Of a DNA stretch of 64,000 bases, positions 1 through 10,687 are shown one piece after another (the first letter of the stretch is position 1; every line of letters begins with the position of its first letter). This DNA is from Pseudomonadota bacterium. Its GTDB lineage: Bacteria > Pseudomonadota > Gammaproteobacteria > Burkholderiales > Burkholderiaceae_C. Below the pieces are notes generated by a model. It worked only from the letters and a program-made list of their open reading frames with translations, made no database searches and was not told where the DNA came from. The position numbers and the translations under genes were made by a program. The DNA lies in NCBI GenBank assembly GCA_018241225.1, contig JAFEEG010000037.1:1-64000 (forward strand). Direction: 5' to 3'.

Positions 1-598
1 CACACAAAAATTCAGACAGCCCCCCGAACTGCGCTTCGACCCGCACCAGCGCGTTGCGATCTACAGCGAAGCCCACCAGATCGCCCGCAACGGCGACGCG
101 ATGCAGTCCAACGTGTGGCAAGTGGAAACGAGCCGCGAACGCCACACAGCCCCCGTGCCCACCCCCATCGTCGTGCCCCATGCACCGCAGTCCCGCCTGG
201 ACGAACCCGGCCACCCAGGGCACTCGATGTTCAAGCAGGCACAAGACCCCATGCGCCAACTCGACGCCCAGCACAACCGCGCCCCAGACCATCGAACCGA
301 CCAGGCAGCGGCCGCCATCACGGCGCAGGCCTACAAGGACGGATTGCGCCAGATCAATGGGGTCATGCCCAACGCGGATGGCTCCAGGCTCTTTGCCATC
401 GATGGCACTCCAGGGTCGGTGCTCAGCAAGGTGTCGAACGTGCCCACGGTGCAGGCACTGGACACGCCCGTCGAGCAAAGCACACAGACCTACGAGCAGG
501 CTGCCGAGCGAAACCAGCAGCAAGCGCTCGAGCGCACGATGCAGCAGGAACTGCACCGGAGCCAGCCGACCCACAGCAGCCCTGTGATGTCGCGCTGA
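1..598 (+). CDS. C-terminal part of a putative type IV secretion effector with XVIPCD-like domain (5' end outside window)
   Basis: The reading frame is open from base 2 to a TGA at 596-598, giving 198 residues without a start, so the gene begins left of the window. From about residue 70 the protein matches the layout I know for the XVIPCD (X-Tfes) domain: an opening LDEPGHPGH segment, a conserved run of small and acidic residues around AAAAITAQAYKDGLRQI, a DGSRLFAID strand, and a Gln-rich C-terminal tail (EQSTQTYEQ, QQQALERTMQQEL). In Xanthomonadales that domain binds the VirD4 coupling protein and sends antibacterial toxins through a type IV secretion system. The toxic domain, the immunity gene and the secretion genes are not visible here. 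The family call is by pattern recognition and the toxin activity is unknown. Confidence 0.6.
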   Translation, partial: TQKFRQPPELRFDPHQRVAIYSEAHQIARNGDAMQSNVWQVETSRERHTAPVPTPIVVPHAPQSRLDEPGHPGHSMFKQAQDPMRQLDAQHNRAPDHRTDQAAAAITAQAYKDGLRQINGVMPNADGSRLFAIDGTPGSVLSKVSNVPTVQALDTPVEQSTQTYEQAAERNQQQALERTMQQELHRSQPTHSSPVMSR

Positions 599-629
599 GG
601 GCGCGGATGCTGCAAGCCCGTCGGGCCGC

Positions 630-1253
630 TCAGTCCAGGATGTCGAAGGCCTGTGCCTCGACCTGAGCGAACGCTCGGGTGAAGCGCGCCAGCGCCGCGT
701 AGAAGCCAGCCGCCGGATGGGCGATGACGACCTCGCACATCTCCGAGACCCAGGGCTGGATCTGCTCGGAAAAAAAGGCGCGTTGCTGCGTCAGGTTGGC
801 CACCGCCACGTCGTCGCCGGCGATCAGGTAGCGCATGACCTCGAACAGGCAGGCCACGTGGTCCTCGGTCTCGCTCACCGAATCGTCGCGCGACAGGCCC
901 AGGCGGGCCAGTTCGCCGCGCAACTGCGCCAGCGGCTTGTCGTTGAGAAATCCGCTGAGGTAGTGCGAGCCGAACAGGTACACCTCGGGCTTGCCCATGC
1001 CGCCAAACAGCGTGTCGTATTCCGAGCGCAGCTGCGCCTCGGAGCGCTCACGGGCGGCGCCCACCAGTTGGCGCCATGGCTCTTCCAGGTAGGCGCCCTG
1101 GGCCGGCGCCTCGGTGGGTGCTACCTTGAACGCCTCCAGCAGCTCGCCGTCGGGCGCCGCATACCAAAGGCGCGCCAGCAGGCCGTACAGCTCGGCACGT
1201 GCAATCTCCTCGTCGAGGGCGGATGAGGAGGCGGCGGTCGGAGCGAGGTTCAT
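630..1253 (-). CDS. TorD-family molybdoenzyme chaperone
   Basis: This 207-residue, mostly helical protein of the TorD/DmsD/NarJ chaperone type begins with MNLAPTAASS and carries the family core around EYDTLFGG and YLFGSHYLSGFL. Such proteins bind a molybdoenzyme subunit while its cofactor is inserted. The start codon overlaps the stop of the upstream poly-ferredoxin by four bases (ATGA), so the two are translationally coupled. It is the last gene of the formate dehydrogenase operon, and FdsA is its probable client. A longer open frame exists upstream, but it lies inside the preceding gene and is a shadow. Confidence 0.85.
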   Translation of the reverse strand: MNLAPTAASSSALDEEIARAELYGLLARLWYAAPDGELLEAFKVAPTEAPAQGAYLEEPWRQLVGAARERSEAQLRSEYDTLFGGMGKPEVYLFGSHYLSGFLNDKPLAQLRGELARLGLSRDDSVSETEDHVACLFEVMRYLIAGDDVAVANLTQQRAFFSEQIQPWVSEMCEVVIAHPAAGFYAALARFTRAFAQVEAQAFDILD

Positions 1254-3385
1254 AGCTGGGTGATCTTGACTTCGTTGGATGCCGTGTAGATGTCGATCAC
1301 GCGGCAGTCGCTGCACATCTTCAGGCGCTCCAGCGCCTCGCCCTGGAACATCGCGTGGCCGGCCAGCTTGCTCAGCATGGCCTCGATGGCCTTGTGCGTA
1401 CCAAAGGGCTTGCCGCAGCGGATGCACGACCACGGCTTGGCTTCGTTGAGCAGCACCGGCTGGGCGCGCTCGGGCGCCGGCAGGAAGCGCGGCACCAGCG
1501 AGATGGCGTTTTCCGGGCAGGTGGTGGCGCACAGGCCGCACTGCACGCAGTTCTTCTCGATGAAGCGCAGTTGCGGGGCGTTGGCGTTGTCCTGCAGCGC
1601 ACTGGCGGGGCAGGCGCTCACGCAGGCCAGGCACAAGGTGCACTTGTCCTTGTCGACCTCGATGGCGCCCAGCGGCGCACCGGCCGGCAGTGCGATCGGC
1701 GCCGGCACGGCCTGGTCCGCCAGCGCGGGGGCGGATTCCACCAGGTGGTCCAGCGTCATCTCCAGCGTGCTGCGCTTCTCGGCCGCCACCGCATGGCGCG
1801 CAGGGCTGGCCGGCAATTGCTGGCGGGTGCCACGCAGGCCTGCAAGCGCCTCGTCCAGCGCCGCCGGCGTGGCGGCATCGATGGCCACGAAATGCGTGCC
1901 CGAGTACCCCAGCCCGTTCAAGAGAGACTGCGCGATCTCCATCTGCCGGGCGATGGCGGCGCGGTACTGCGGCGCCTCCTCGCCAGTAAAGAGCACGGCC
2001 ACCTGCGTGGCGCCATAGGCCAGCGCCGACAGCCACAGGTCGATGCCGGTGCTGGCGCTGTGGAACAGGCCCACCGGCATCACTTGGGCCGGCACGCCCT
2101 GCGCCTTGCCCAACTGCGCCTGGCGGCCCAGCTGTTCGATGAGCGCGCGGCCGCCCTCCTCGCCATGCAACAGCAGCACGGGTTCGCGCCCGCCGGCTTG
2201 CGCGTAGGTGCTCAGCAGCGTGCGCAGCTTGCGGCCTTGCTCGGGTGCGCGCGGGTAGCTGTAGGCCAGCGCGCCGGTGGGGCACACGGTGGTGCAGGCG
2301 CCGCAACCCACGCACAGGTTGGGGTTGACCACGATGCGCTGGCGTTCCTTGTCGCTGCGGATGGCGTGCGCCGAGCACACCTCCACGCAGGCGTTGCAGC
2401 CCACCTGTTCATTGCGGCTGTGGGCGCAGAGCTTTTGCTTGTAGTCGAAGAACTTGGGCTTCTCGAATTCGCCCACCATCTCGCGCAGGCGCAGCACGGT
2501 CTGCAGGCCTTCCCCGGCCCGCGCGGCCAGGCCGCCCGCGACGTGGAAGTACCCCTGCGGCGGCGCGTGCCAGTCGATCTGCGGCGCACTGCCCAGGTCC
2601 AGCACCAGGTCGAACTCGGCGCTGTGAACCTGCGGCTCGCGCTGCAGGTCGATGGCGCCAGCCACGCCGCAGGCCTTCACGCAGTCGCCGTGCGATGTGC
2701 AGCGGGCCGCGTCGATCTGGTAGTCGAAACCGATGGCCTGTTCGGGGCAAGCGGCAATGCAGGCATTGCAGCGGGTGCACAGGTCCAGGTCGATCGGGTT
2801 GCCCTGGCTCCAGCCCAGCTTGAAGTCGCCCAGCCAGCCGGCCAACGATTCGATGCGCCCGGCCACCACCGGGAAGCGGCGCTCCTGCGCCCCGCCCCGC
2901 TCACCGGGGCCGGTGGAGAAGATGCTCACCTGCAGCGAATCGGCCAGCAGCGCAGCGGCGTGTTCTGCCGCATCGAGCGGGCCGATGATCAGCAGCCGCC
3001 CCTGGCTCTTGTACGAAACGGTAGGCACCGGCTCCGGCTCGGGCAGGCTGGCGGCTGCCAGCAGCGCGGCGATCTTGGGCATGGCGGCGCGCGCATCGCG
3101 GCTCCAGCCGCCGGTCTCGCGGATGTTGACGAAGCGGATGGGAGACGTGGCCCCCGGCGTCTGCTCGGCCAGCTCGGTGAACAGGCGCTGCTCCTGCGTG
3201 CAGGCCACCACCACGTCCTCGCCGCCGCTGCCGGCAATGGCGCGCTGGAAGGCCGCAGCCTCGCGCCGGCACAGGGTGGTGTGAAGAGGGAGCTCTTTCT
3301 TGCCTTCAGGAAGAAGTGCCGCGCCGAGGGTCTTCGGCTCCAGCGGCATGGTCTTGTTGCAGTCGCAGATCAGCGTGGTCGTCAT
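1250..3385 (-). CDS. Poly-ferredoxin (multiple 4Fe-4S) protein of the formate dehydrogenase operon
   Basis: The protein has 711 residues and starts at MTTTLICDCNKTMPL, preferred over an upstream in-frame codon because this N-terminus is typical of the family. Cysteine motifs appear in three zones: LCTRCNACIAACP and a CTSHGDCVKACG set near residues 220-255; GCNACVEVCS and LCVGCGACTTVCP near 350-390; and CTLCLACVSACP with CVQCGLCATTCP near 600-650. The C-terminus has CIRCGKPFG and CSDC, which look like a zinc-ribbon or rubredoxin-like site. There is no signal peptide or membrane segment. It is probably an electron-transfer or maturation partner of formate dehydrogenase; its exact role is not established. 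The 5' end overlaps DUF3306 by 80 bp. Confidence 0.82.
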   Translation of the reverse strand: MTTTLICDCNKTMPLEPKTLGAALLPEGKKELPLHTTLCRREAAAFQRAIAGSGGEDVVVACTQEQRLFTELAEQTPGATSPIRFVNIRETGGWSRDARAAMPKIAALLAAASLPEPEPVPTVSYKSQGRLLIIGPLDAAEHAAALLADSLQVSIFSTGPGERGGAQERRFPVVAGRIESLAGWLGDFKLGWSQGNPIDLDLCTRCNACIAACPEQAIGFDYQIDAARCTSHGDCVKACGVAGAIDLQREPQVHSAEFDLVLDLGSAPQIDWHAPPQGYFHVAGGLAARAGEGLQTVLRLREMVGEFEKPKFFDYKQKLCAHSRNEQVGCNACVEVCSAHAIRSDKERQRIVVNPNLCVGCGACTTVCPTGALAYSYPRAPEQGRKLRTLLSTYAQAGGREPVLLLHGEEGGRALIEQLGRQAQLGKAQGVPAQVMPVGLFHSASTGIDLWLSALAYGATQVAVLFTGEEAPQYRAAIARQMEIAQSLLNGLGYSGTHFVAIDAATPAALDEALAGLRGTRQQLPASPARHAVAAEKRSTLEMTLDHLVESAPALADQAVPAPIALPAGAPLGAIEVDKDKCTLCLACVSACPASALQDNANAPQLRFIEKNCVQCGLCATTCPENAISLVPRFLPAPERAQPVLLNEAKPWSCIRCGKPFGTHKAIEAMLSKLAGHAMFQGEALERLKMCSDCRVIDIYTASNEVKITQL

Positions 3386-3965
3386 CGGTCTCTTGGCTGG
3401 CCGGCTGCGGGGCCTCGGGGGGCGTCGCAGCAGGCGGGCTGGGATCAATCGCGGAATGCTCCGACTGTGCCACGTCCTGGACTTGCGTCATGGCAGGGGT
3501 TTCTTCTAGCCGTGCCTTGTTCTTTTCTTCTTCCTCGTCGTCGTCCACCAGCTTAAGAAAGGCGGCGCTGGCCATCTTGCGCAGCTGGGCGGGCAGCAAC
3601 GGGGCCGGGTTGGAGTAGTCGTCGATGTAGACGTCCATCCGGTCCATGACATTGAAATGCGGATCGGCAAAGAGCTTCTTCATGGCCGCGTTTCGCACCT
3701 CGGGCGCCACGTTGCGCGCCATGAAGGGCTTGAAGTCGGACTCGGGCGTGAGAGCCTGCGTGTCTTCGAGCGTTGGCGGCGGCACGTCTTGTTCGGGTTG
3801 CGATGCGCCCGTCTCCAGCTGCTGCGCCGTTGCAAGGCTTGCCGCAGGTTCGGCCGGCGTGACGGCTGCGGGCGGCGCCGAAGCGGGTGCTGGTTCCTCG
3901 GGTGGCGCCGCATCGCCCTGCATCTTGCGGCGCGACCAGCGATGCAAGAAGCCTTCGTCAGACAT
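3306..3965 (-). CDS. DUF3306 protein
   Basis: The protein has 219 residues and begins MSDEGFLHRWSRRKM, the usual DUF3306 start, followed by a Pro/Ala/Glu-rich linker and a conserved core (residues about 75-140) with FKPFMARNVAPEVRNAAMKK and FNVMDRMDVYIDDY. The C-terminus is acidic and low in complexity. It overlaps DUF3305 by 8 bp and runs 80 bp into the poly-ferredoxin gene in another frame, so its last 26 residues are encoded in overlapping sequence. DUF3305 and DUF3306 travel with formate dehydrogenase genes in many proteobacteria. No biochemical function is known to me. Confidence 0.82.
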   Translation of the reverse strand: MSDEGFLHRWSRRKMQGDAAPPEEPAPASAPPAAVTPAEPAASLATAQQLETGASQPEQDVPPPTLEDTQALTPESDFKPFMARNVAPEVRNAAMKKLFADPHFNVMDRMDVYIDDYSNPAPLLPAQLRKMASAAFLKLVDDDEEEEKNKARLEETPAMTQVQDVAQSEHSAIDPSPPAATPPEAPQPASQETDDDHADLRLQQDHAAGAEDPRRGTSS

Positions 3966-4557
3966 CGCCGGCCCCCGAGCCGCGCTTTTTCTCGGTGGTG
4001 ACGCTGGCCGCATTGCCGAAGCGGTCCAACAGCGGGCGGAAGCTCTCCGGGCGCTTGCGGCGCTTGGGCTCGGCCCGGTAATGCTGCTCGACCCACTCGC
4101 GCAGCCACTGCACCACCTCGGGCTGCGCCGGCACCTGCTCGACCATTTCCTGCGCGTCCAGCAGGCGACCGGCGTCGTGGTAGCTCAGCGAGACCAGCGC
4201 AGGCCGCGCAATGGGCTGCGCGGCCACGCTGGCTTGTTCCTCGATGCGCCACATGACGAACCAGCAAGGCGCCTCGGTGGTGGCGTTGAGGAAATAGCCC
4301 TCGGCGTCGTCATTGAACAGCTCGACGACGAAGCCCGGGTGCAGCCAGCGCTGCTCGCCATCGGCTGTCTCATGCACCAGGCGTGGCACGCTGCCCGCGC
4401 CGGGCTCGTCGGGCAGCACGCTATCGAACACCCATCGCCACTCCTGCCAGCGCGCGGCCGGACCCTGCACGCGCTCGCGGCGCATCAGCACCGCGACGTC
4501 GAGGTGCGGACGCGCGTGAGAACTGGTGTCGTGTTGCGCCGCGTCGTCGTCGGGCAT
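3958..4557 (-). CDS. DUF3305 protein
   Basis: The protein has 199 residues and starts at MPDDDAAQHD. The conserved part begins near residue 20 with LDVAVLMRRERV and WQEWRWVFDSVLP, followed by WLHPGFVVELFNDDAEGYFLN-type sequence and CWFVMWRIEEQ, matching DUF3305. The C-terminus is basic. It lies 4 bp downstream of fdsA and overlaps DUF3306 by 8 bp, so it belongs to the formate dehydrogenase operon. It is probably cytoplasmic, with no signal peptide or membrane segment. Its function is unknown and an accessory or assembly role is inferred from context. Confidence 0.82.
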   Translation of the reverse strand: MPDDDAAQHDTSSHARPHLDVAVLMRRERVQGPAARWQEWRWVFDSVLPDEPGAGSVPRLVHETADGEQRWLHPGFVVELFNDDAEGYFLNATTEAPCWFVMWRIEEQASVAAQPIARPALVSLSYHDAGRLLDAQEMVEQVPAQPEVVQWLREWVEQHYRAEPKRRKRPESFRPLLDRFGNAASVTTEKKRGSGAGDV

Positions 4558-4561
4558 GGTC

Positions 4562-7438
4562 TCAGGAGGTGATGTCTTGCACCTCTCGAGAATAGCCTGC
4601 AATGGCGGCCGGCGTGCCCCCGCGGGTCAATCGCACCGCGCAGTACTTGAACTCCGGAATCTTGCCGAAGGGGTCGAGTGCCGCGTTGGTCATCAGGTTG
4701 GCCGCCGCCTCGTAGTAGGCGAAGGGCACGAACACCGCCCCCTGCGGGGTGCCGTCGTCGCGCCGCACGTGGATGGCCACTTCGCCGCGGCGCGACTGGA
4801 TGGTGATCACGTCGCCCGGCGACAGCTCAAGCCGCTGCAGGTCCGCCTGGCACATGGACGCCGTGGCAATGGGCTCCAGCGCGTCGAGCACGGTGGCCCG
4901 GCGCGTCATGCTGCCGGTGTGCCAGTGCTCGAGCTGGCGTCCGGTGATGAGCACGAAGGGATAGTCGGCATCGGGCCGCTCGGCGGCCGGAATGATGTCG
5001 GCCGGCACCAGCTTCACGCGGCCGTCGTCGGTGGGGAAGTCGTCCACGAAGACGATCGGCTGGCCCGGGTCTTCGGCGCTCAGGCAGGGGTAGGTCACGC
5101 TCGACTCGCGCTCCAGCCGCTCCCAGGTGATGCCGCTGATGGCCGCATGCATGGCTTGGCGCATCTCGTCGTAGACCTCGGCCACGCCGCATTCGTCGCC
5201 CTGGTAGTTCCAGGCCAGGCCGATGCGCTTGGCCAACTCCTGGATGATCCACAGGTCGGGCTTGGCGTCGCCCGGCGCGGTCAGGGCGCGCTTGCCCAGC
5301 TGCACCATGCGGTCGGTGTTGCTCACCGTGCCGGTCTTCTCCGGCCAGGCGCTGGCGGGCAGCACCACGTCGGCCAGCCAGGCGGTCTCGGTCATGAAGA
5401 TGTCCTGCACCACCAGGTGCTCCAGCGCGCCCAGGGCGTGCCGCGCATGGTTCAGGTCGGGGTCGCTCATGGCCGGGTTCTCGCCCATGACGTACATGCC
5501 GCGGATCTTGTGCGGGTCGCTGTCGTCGGCCAGCGCCTTGTGCATGATCTCCACCACCGTGTAGCCGGGCGTCTTGTCCAGCGGCGTGTTCCAGAACTTC
5601 TCGAACCAGCCGTGCACCTCGGGGTTGTCCACGCGCTGGTAGTTGGGGAACATCATGGGGATCAGGCCCGCGTCGCTGGCGCCCTGCACGTTGTTCTGGC
5701 CGCGCAGCGGATGCAGGCCCGAGCCGGGCTTGCCGATCTGCCCGGTGACCGTCACCAGCGCAATCAGGCAGCGCGAGTTGTCGGTGCCGTGCACGTGCTG
5801 GCTCACGCCCATGCCCCACAGGATCATCGCGCCCTTGGTGGTGGCGAATTCACGCGCCACTTCACGCAGCGTGACGGCCGGAATGCCGCAGATGGGCGCC
5901 ATGGCCTCGGGGCTGTAGCCCTTGACGTTCTCCTTGAGCGCCTCGAAGTTGCTGGCACGCTCGCGCACGAAGGTCTCGTCCACCAGGCCCTCTTCGATCA
6001 CCGTGTAGATGAGCGCGTTGAGCATGGCCACGTCGGTGTCGGGCTTGAACTGCAGCGTGCGCCAGGCATGCTTGCTGATGTCGGTGCGGCGCGGGTCGGC
6101 CAGCACGATCTTTGCGCCGCGCTTGGCGGCGTTCTTCATCCAGGTGGCGGCCACCGGATGGTTGGCCGTGGGGTTGGAGCCGATGATGAAGATCAGCCCC
6201 GCGTTCTCCACGTCGTTGACCTGGTTGCTCACCGCGCCCGAGCCCACGCCTTCGAGCAGGGCCGCCACGCTCGATGCATGGCACAGGCGCGTGCAGTGGT
6301 CGACGTTGTTGCTGCCGAAGCCCGCGCGCACCAGCTTCTGGAACAGGTAAGCCTCTTCGTTGCTGCCCTTGGCCGAGCCGAAGCCCGCCAGGCTCTTGGC
6401 ACCGTGGGTGTCGCGCAGATCGGCCAGCTTGCCGCCGGCCAGCTCCAGCGCTTCTTCCCAGGTGGCTTCGCGGAACACGTCGCTCCAGTTCATCGGCTGA
6501 CCGTCGTCGATGCTCTTGGGAATCCCGGGCTTGCGGATCAGCGGCTTGGTCAGGCGCTGCGGATGGTGCGCGTAGTCGAAGCCGAAGCGGCCCTTGACGC
6601 ACAGGCGGCCGTGGTTGGCCGGGCCGTCGCGCCCTTCGACGCTGACGATCTGCTCGTCCTTCACGTTGTAGGTGATGAGGCAGCCCACGCCGCAGAACGG
6701 GCACACCGAGTCGACCTTGCGGTCCACCGCCTGCGAGCCGATCTGGGTCTTGGGCATGAGCGCGCCTGTGGGGCAGGCCTGCACGCATTCGCCGCAGGCC
6801 ACGCAGGTGCTCTCGCCCATCGGGTCGTCCAGGTCGAACACGATCTTCGATTCGCCGCCGCGCATGGCGTAGCCGATGACGTCGTTCACCTGCTCTTCGC
6901 GGCAGGCACGCACGCAGCGGTTGCACTGGATGCAGGCGTCGAGGTTCACGGCCATGGCCGGGTGCGACACGTCGTGCGCCGGCTGCTCGCGGCGCAGCGC
7001 CTTCAGTTCGGGGCGCACTTCGATGTCCAGGCGCTGCGCCCATTCGCTCAGCTCGCCGTGCTGGCCGCAGGGACCTTCCTTGCCATCGGCATCGTTCCAC
7101 TTGTAGCCCAGGTCCGGCATGTCGGACAGGAGCATCTCGACCACCATCTTCTGGCTCTTGACGGCGCGTTCGCTGCAGGCCTGCACTTCCATGCCGGCGG
7201 TGGCGGCGCGGCAGCAGCTGGGGGCCAGCACGCGCTCGCCCTTGATCTCGACCACGCAGGCGCGGCAGTTGCCGTCGGGGCGCAGGCCTTCGGTGTAGCA
7301 AAGGTGCGGAATGTCGACGCCGGAGCGCTTGGCGGCCTGCAGGATGGACTCGCCTTCATAGGCCTGCACCGTCTTGCCGTCGAGCTGGAATTCGAGCGTC
7401 TGAGGCATCAGTTCCTGGAGCTTCGTGGGGGCGTTCAT
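4562..7438 (-). CDS. fdsA: NAD-linked formate dehydrogenase, alpha (molybdenum) subunit
   Basis: The 958-residue catalytic subunit oxidises formate to CO2 at a bis-molybdopterin centre. Visible in order: an N-terminal 2Fe-2S domain (C47, C58, C61, C75), a His/Cys cluster region with CGQH near 124-127, two 4Fe-4S motifs (CIQCNRCVRAC at 169-179; CVACGECVQACP at 212-223), the CPFCGVGC cluster motif at 246-253, and the molybdopterin domains. In HCTRLCHASSV the Cys before His is C386, which aligns with the known Mo ligand of this family and with selenocysteine in E. coli FdhF. There is no twin-arginine signal, so the enzyme is cytoplasmic. It lies 18 bp downstream of the fused diaphorase subunit. 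Confidence 0.93.
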   Translation of the reverse strand: MNAPTKLQELMPQTLEFQLDGKTVQAYEGESILQAAKRSGVDIPHLCYTEGLRPDGNCRACVVEIKGERVLAPSCCRAATAGMEVQACSERAVKSQKMVVEMLLSDMPDLGYKWNDADGKEGPCGQHGELSEWAQRLDIEVRPELKALRREQPAHDVSHPAMAVNLDACIQCNRCVRACREEQVNDVIGYAMRGGESKIVFDLDDPMGESTCVACGECVQACPTGALMPKTQIGSQAVDRKVDSVCPFCGVGCLITYNVKDEQIVSVEGRDGPANHGRLCVKGRFGFDYAHHPQRLTKPLIRKPGIPKSIDDGQPMNWSDVFREATWEEALELAGGKLADLRDTHGAKSLAGFGSAKGSNEEAYLFQKLVRAGFGSNNVDHCTRLCHASSVAALLEGVGSGAVSNQVNDVENAGLIFIIGSNPTANHPVAATWMKNAAKRGAKIVLADPRRTDISKHAWRTLQFKPDTDVAMLNALIYTVIEEGLVDETFVRERASNFEALKENVKGYSPEAMAPICGIPAVTLREVAREFATTKGAMILWGMGVSQHVHGTDNSRCLIALVTVTGQIGKPGSGLHPLRGQNNVQGASDAGLIPMMFPNYQRVDNPEVHGWFEKFWNTPLDKTPGYTVVEIMHKALADDSDPHKIRGMYVMGENPAMSDPDLNHARHALGALEHLVVQDIFMTETAWLADVVLPASAWPEKTGTVSNTDRMVQLGKRALTAPGDAKPDLWIIQELAKRIGLAWNYQGDECGVAEVYDEMRQAMHAAISGITWERLERESSVTYPCLSAEDPGQPIVFVDDFPTDDGRVKLVPADIIPAAERPDADYPFVLITGRQLEHWHTGSMTRRATVLDALEPIATASMCQADLQRLELSPGDVITIQSRRGEVAIHVRRDDGTPQGAVFVPFAYYEAAANLMTNAALDPFGKIPEFKYCAVRLTRGGTPAAIAGYSREVQDITS

Positions 7439-7456
7439 GTTCTTGTTCTCCTGGCC

Positions 7457-9310
<1,854 letters not shown>

Positions 9311-9460
9311 CTGCCTTGGCCTCTTGCGCCGGCTCGTGGGCGGCCGGCGCTTGTCTCGATTTCTGGATCATCTTCTTTGCCAAGGCCCTTGTCCCGAGGG
9401 GGAAAAGGGACCTATGCAAATTATTTCCAGTGTCCCTGGAGGCGCTGCAGTGCGTCAAAT

Positions 9461-9480
9461 TCAATCGGCGAACCGATTGA
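9461..9480 (-). terminator. Inverted repeat downstream of apbC, possible terminator
   Basis: Two perfect 8-base arms (TCAATCGG and CCGATTGA) flank a four-base loop, which is UUCG when read on the minus strand. It lies 17 bp past the apbC stop, in the space before the formate dehydrogenase operon. It lacks a proper T-tract, so it may be a weak terminator, an mRNA-stabilising hairpin or a protein site. A second, shorter inverted repeat (CCAG-N5-CTGG) is at 9427-9439. Confidence 0.4.
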
Positions 9481-9497
9481 TTAGCAACTTGAATGAA

Positions 9498-10589
9498 TCA
9501 GGTGTTCTTGCTGACCGTGATGGTCGGGAACTTGGCGGAGAAGTCCTTGGCCTTCTCGGCGATGCCCACCGCCACCTTGCGCGCAACGGCCTTGTAGATG
9601 GAGGCCACTTCGCCGTCGGGGTCGGCCACCACGGTGGGCTTGCCGCTGTCGGCCTGCAGGCGGATGTTGATGTCCAGCGGCAAGGCGCCCAGGTAGGCCA
9701 TGCCGTTGCTCTCGGCCATCTTCTTGCCGCCATCGGCGCCGAAGATGTGCTCCACGTGGCCGCAGTTGGAGCACACGTGAACCGCCATGTTCTCCACGAT
9801 GCCCAGGATGGGCACGCCCACCTTCTCGAACATCTTGATGCCCTTGCGCGCGTCCAGCAGGGCGATGTCCTGCGGGGTGGTGACGATGACCGCGCCGGTC
9901 ATGGGCACGCGCTGGCTCAGCGTGAGCTGGATGTCGCCGGTGCCCGGGGGCATGTCGACGATGAGGTAGTCCAGGTCTTTCCAGTTGGTCTGGCGCAACA
10001 GCTGCTCCAGCGCCTGCGTGGCCATGGGGCCGCGCCAGATCATGGCTTCGTCCTGGTCGACCAGGAAGCCGATGGACATGACCTGCACGCCGTGGTTTTC
10101 CAGCGGCTCCATGGTCTTGCCGTCTTCGCTTTCGGGACGGCGGTTGATGCCCAGCATCATGGGCTGGCTGGGGCCGTAGATGTCGGCATCGAGCAGGCCT
10201 ACGGCAGCGCCTTCGGCCGCCAGCGCCAGCGCCAGGTTGGCCGCGGTGGTGCTCTTGCCCACCCCGCCCTTGCCCGAGGCCACAGCAATGATGTTCTTCA
10301 CGTTGGGCATGAGCTGCACGCCGCGCTGCACGGCGTGCGAGATGACCTTGGTCGTGATGTTGACCGAGACGTTGTCCACGCCCGGCACCGTCTTGGCCGC
10401 AGCCACCAGCGCCTTGCGCAGCGCCGGCACCTGGCTCTTGGCAGGGTAGCCCAGCTCGATGTCGAAGGACACCTCGCCTTGGCTGATCTGCACGTTCTTG
10501 AGCGCGCGGGTGCTGACGAAGTCCTTGCCGGTGTTGGGGTCGAGGACGGATTTGAGCGCTTGGGCAAGCGCTTCCTGGGTAGCTGCCAT
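9498..10589 (-). CDS. apbC: Iron-sulfur cluster carrier protein ApbC/Mrp
   Basis: The 363-residue protein starts at MAATQEALAQ. An N-terminal MIP18-like domain (about 1-85) is followed by a P-loop NTPase domain with a deviant Walker A GKGGVGKST near 107-115, DADIYGPS, and the CSNCGH Cys pair that holds a transferable 4Fe-4S cluster. It delivers clusters to target apoproteins in the cytoplasm. It lies upstream of, and in the same direction as, the Fe-S-rich formate dehydrogenase genes, but a hairpin and a promoter-sized gap separate them. In E. coli this gene (mrp) is divergent from metG; here four or five other genes lie between them. Confidence 0.93.
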   Translation of the reverse strand: MAATQEALAQALKSVLDPNTGKDFVSTRALKNVQISQGEVSFDIELGYPAKSQVPALRKALVAAAKTVPGVDNVSVNITTKVISHAVQRGVQLMPNVKNIIAVASGKGGVGKSTTAANLALALAAEGAAVGLLDADIYGPSQPMMLGINRRPESEDGKTMEPLENHGVQVMSIGFLVDQDEAMIWRGPMATQALEQLLRQTNWKDLDYLIVDMPPGTGDIQLTLSQRVPMTGAVIVTTPQDIALLDARKGIKMFEKVGVPILGIVENMAVHVCSNCGHVEHIFGADGGKKMAESNGMAYLGALPLDINIRLQADSGKPTVVADPDGEVASIYKAVARKVAVGIAEKAKDFSAKFPTITVSKNT

Positions 10590-10687
10590 GGTGGGTTCGA
10601 GAAACGTGGGAGGGATGGCAGCTAGTCTAGGGCCTGAACGGCCAGTCGGCCGCCGGCGGCGCCGCAATGCACCGCCGCGGATGCGGG

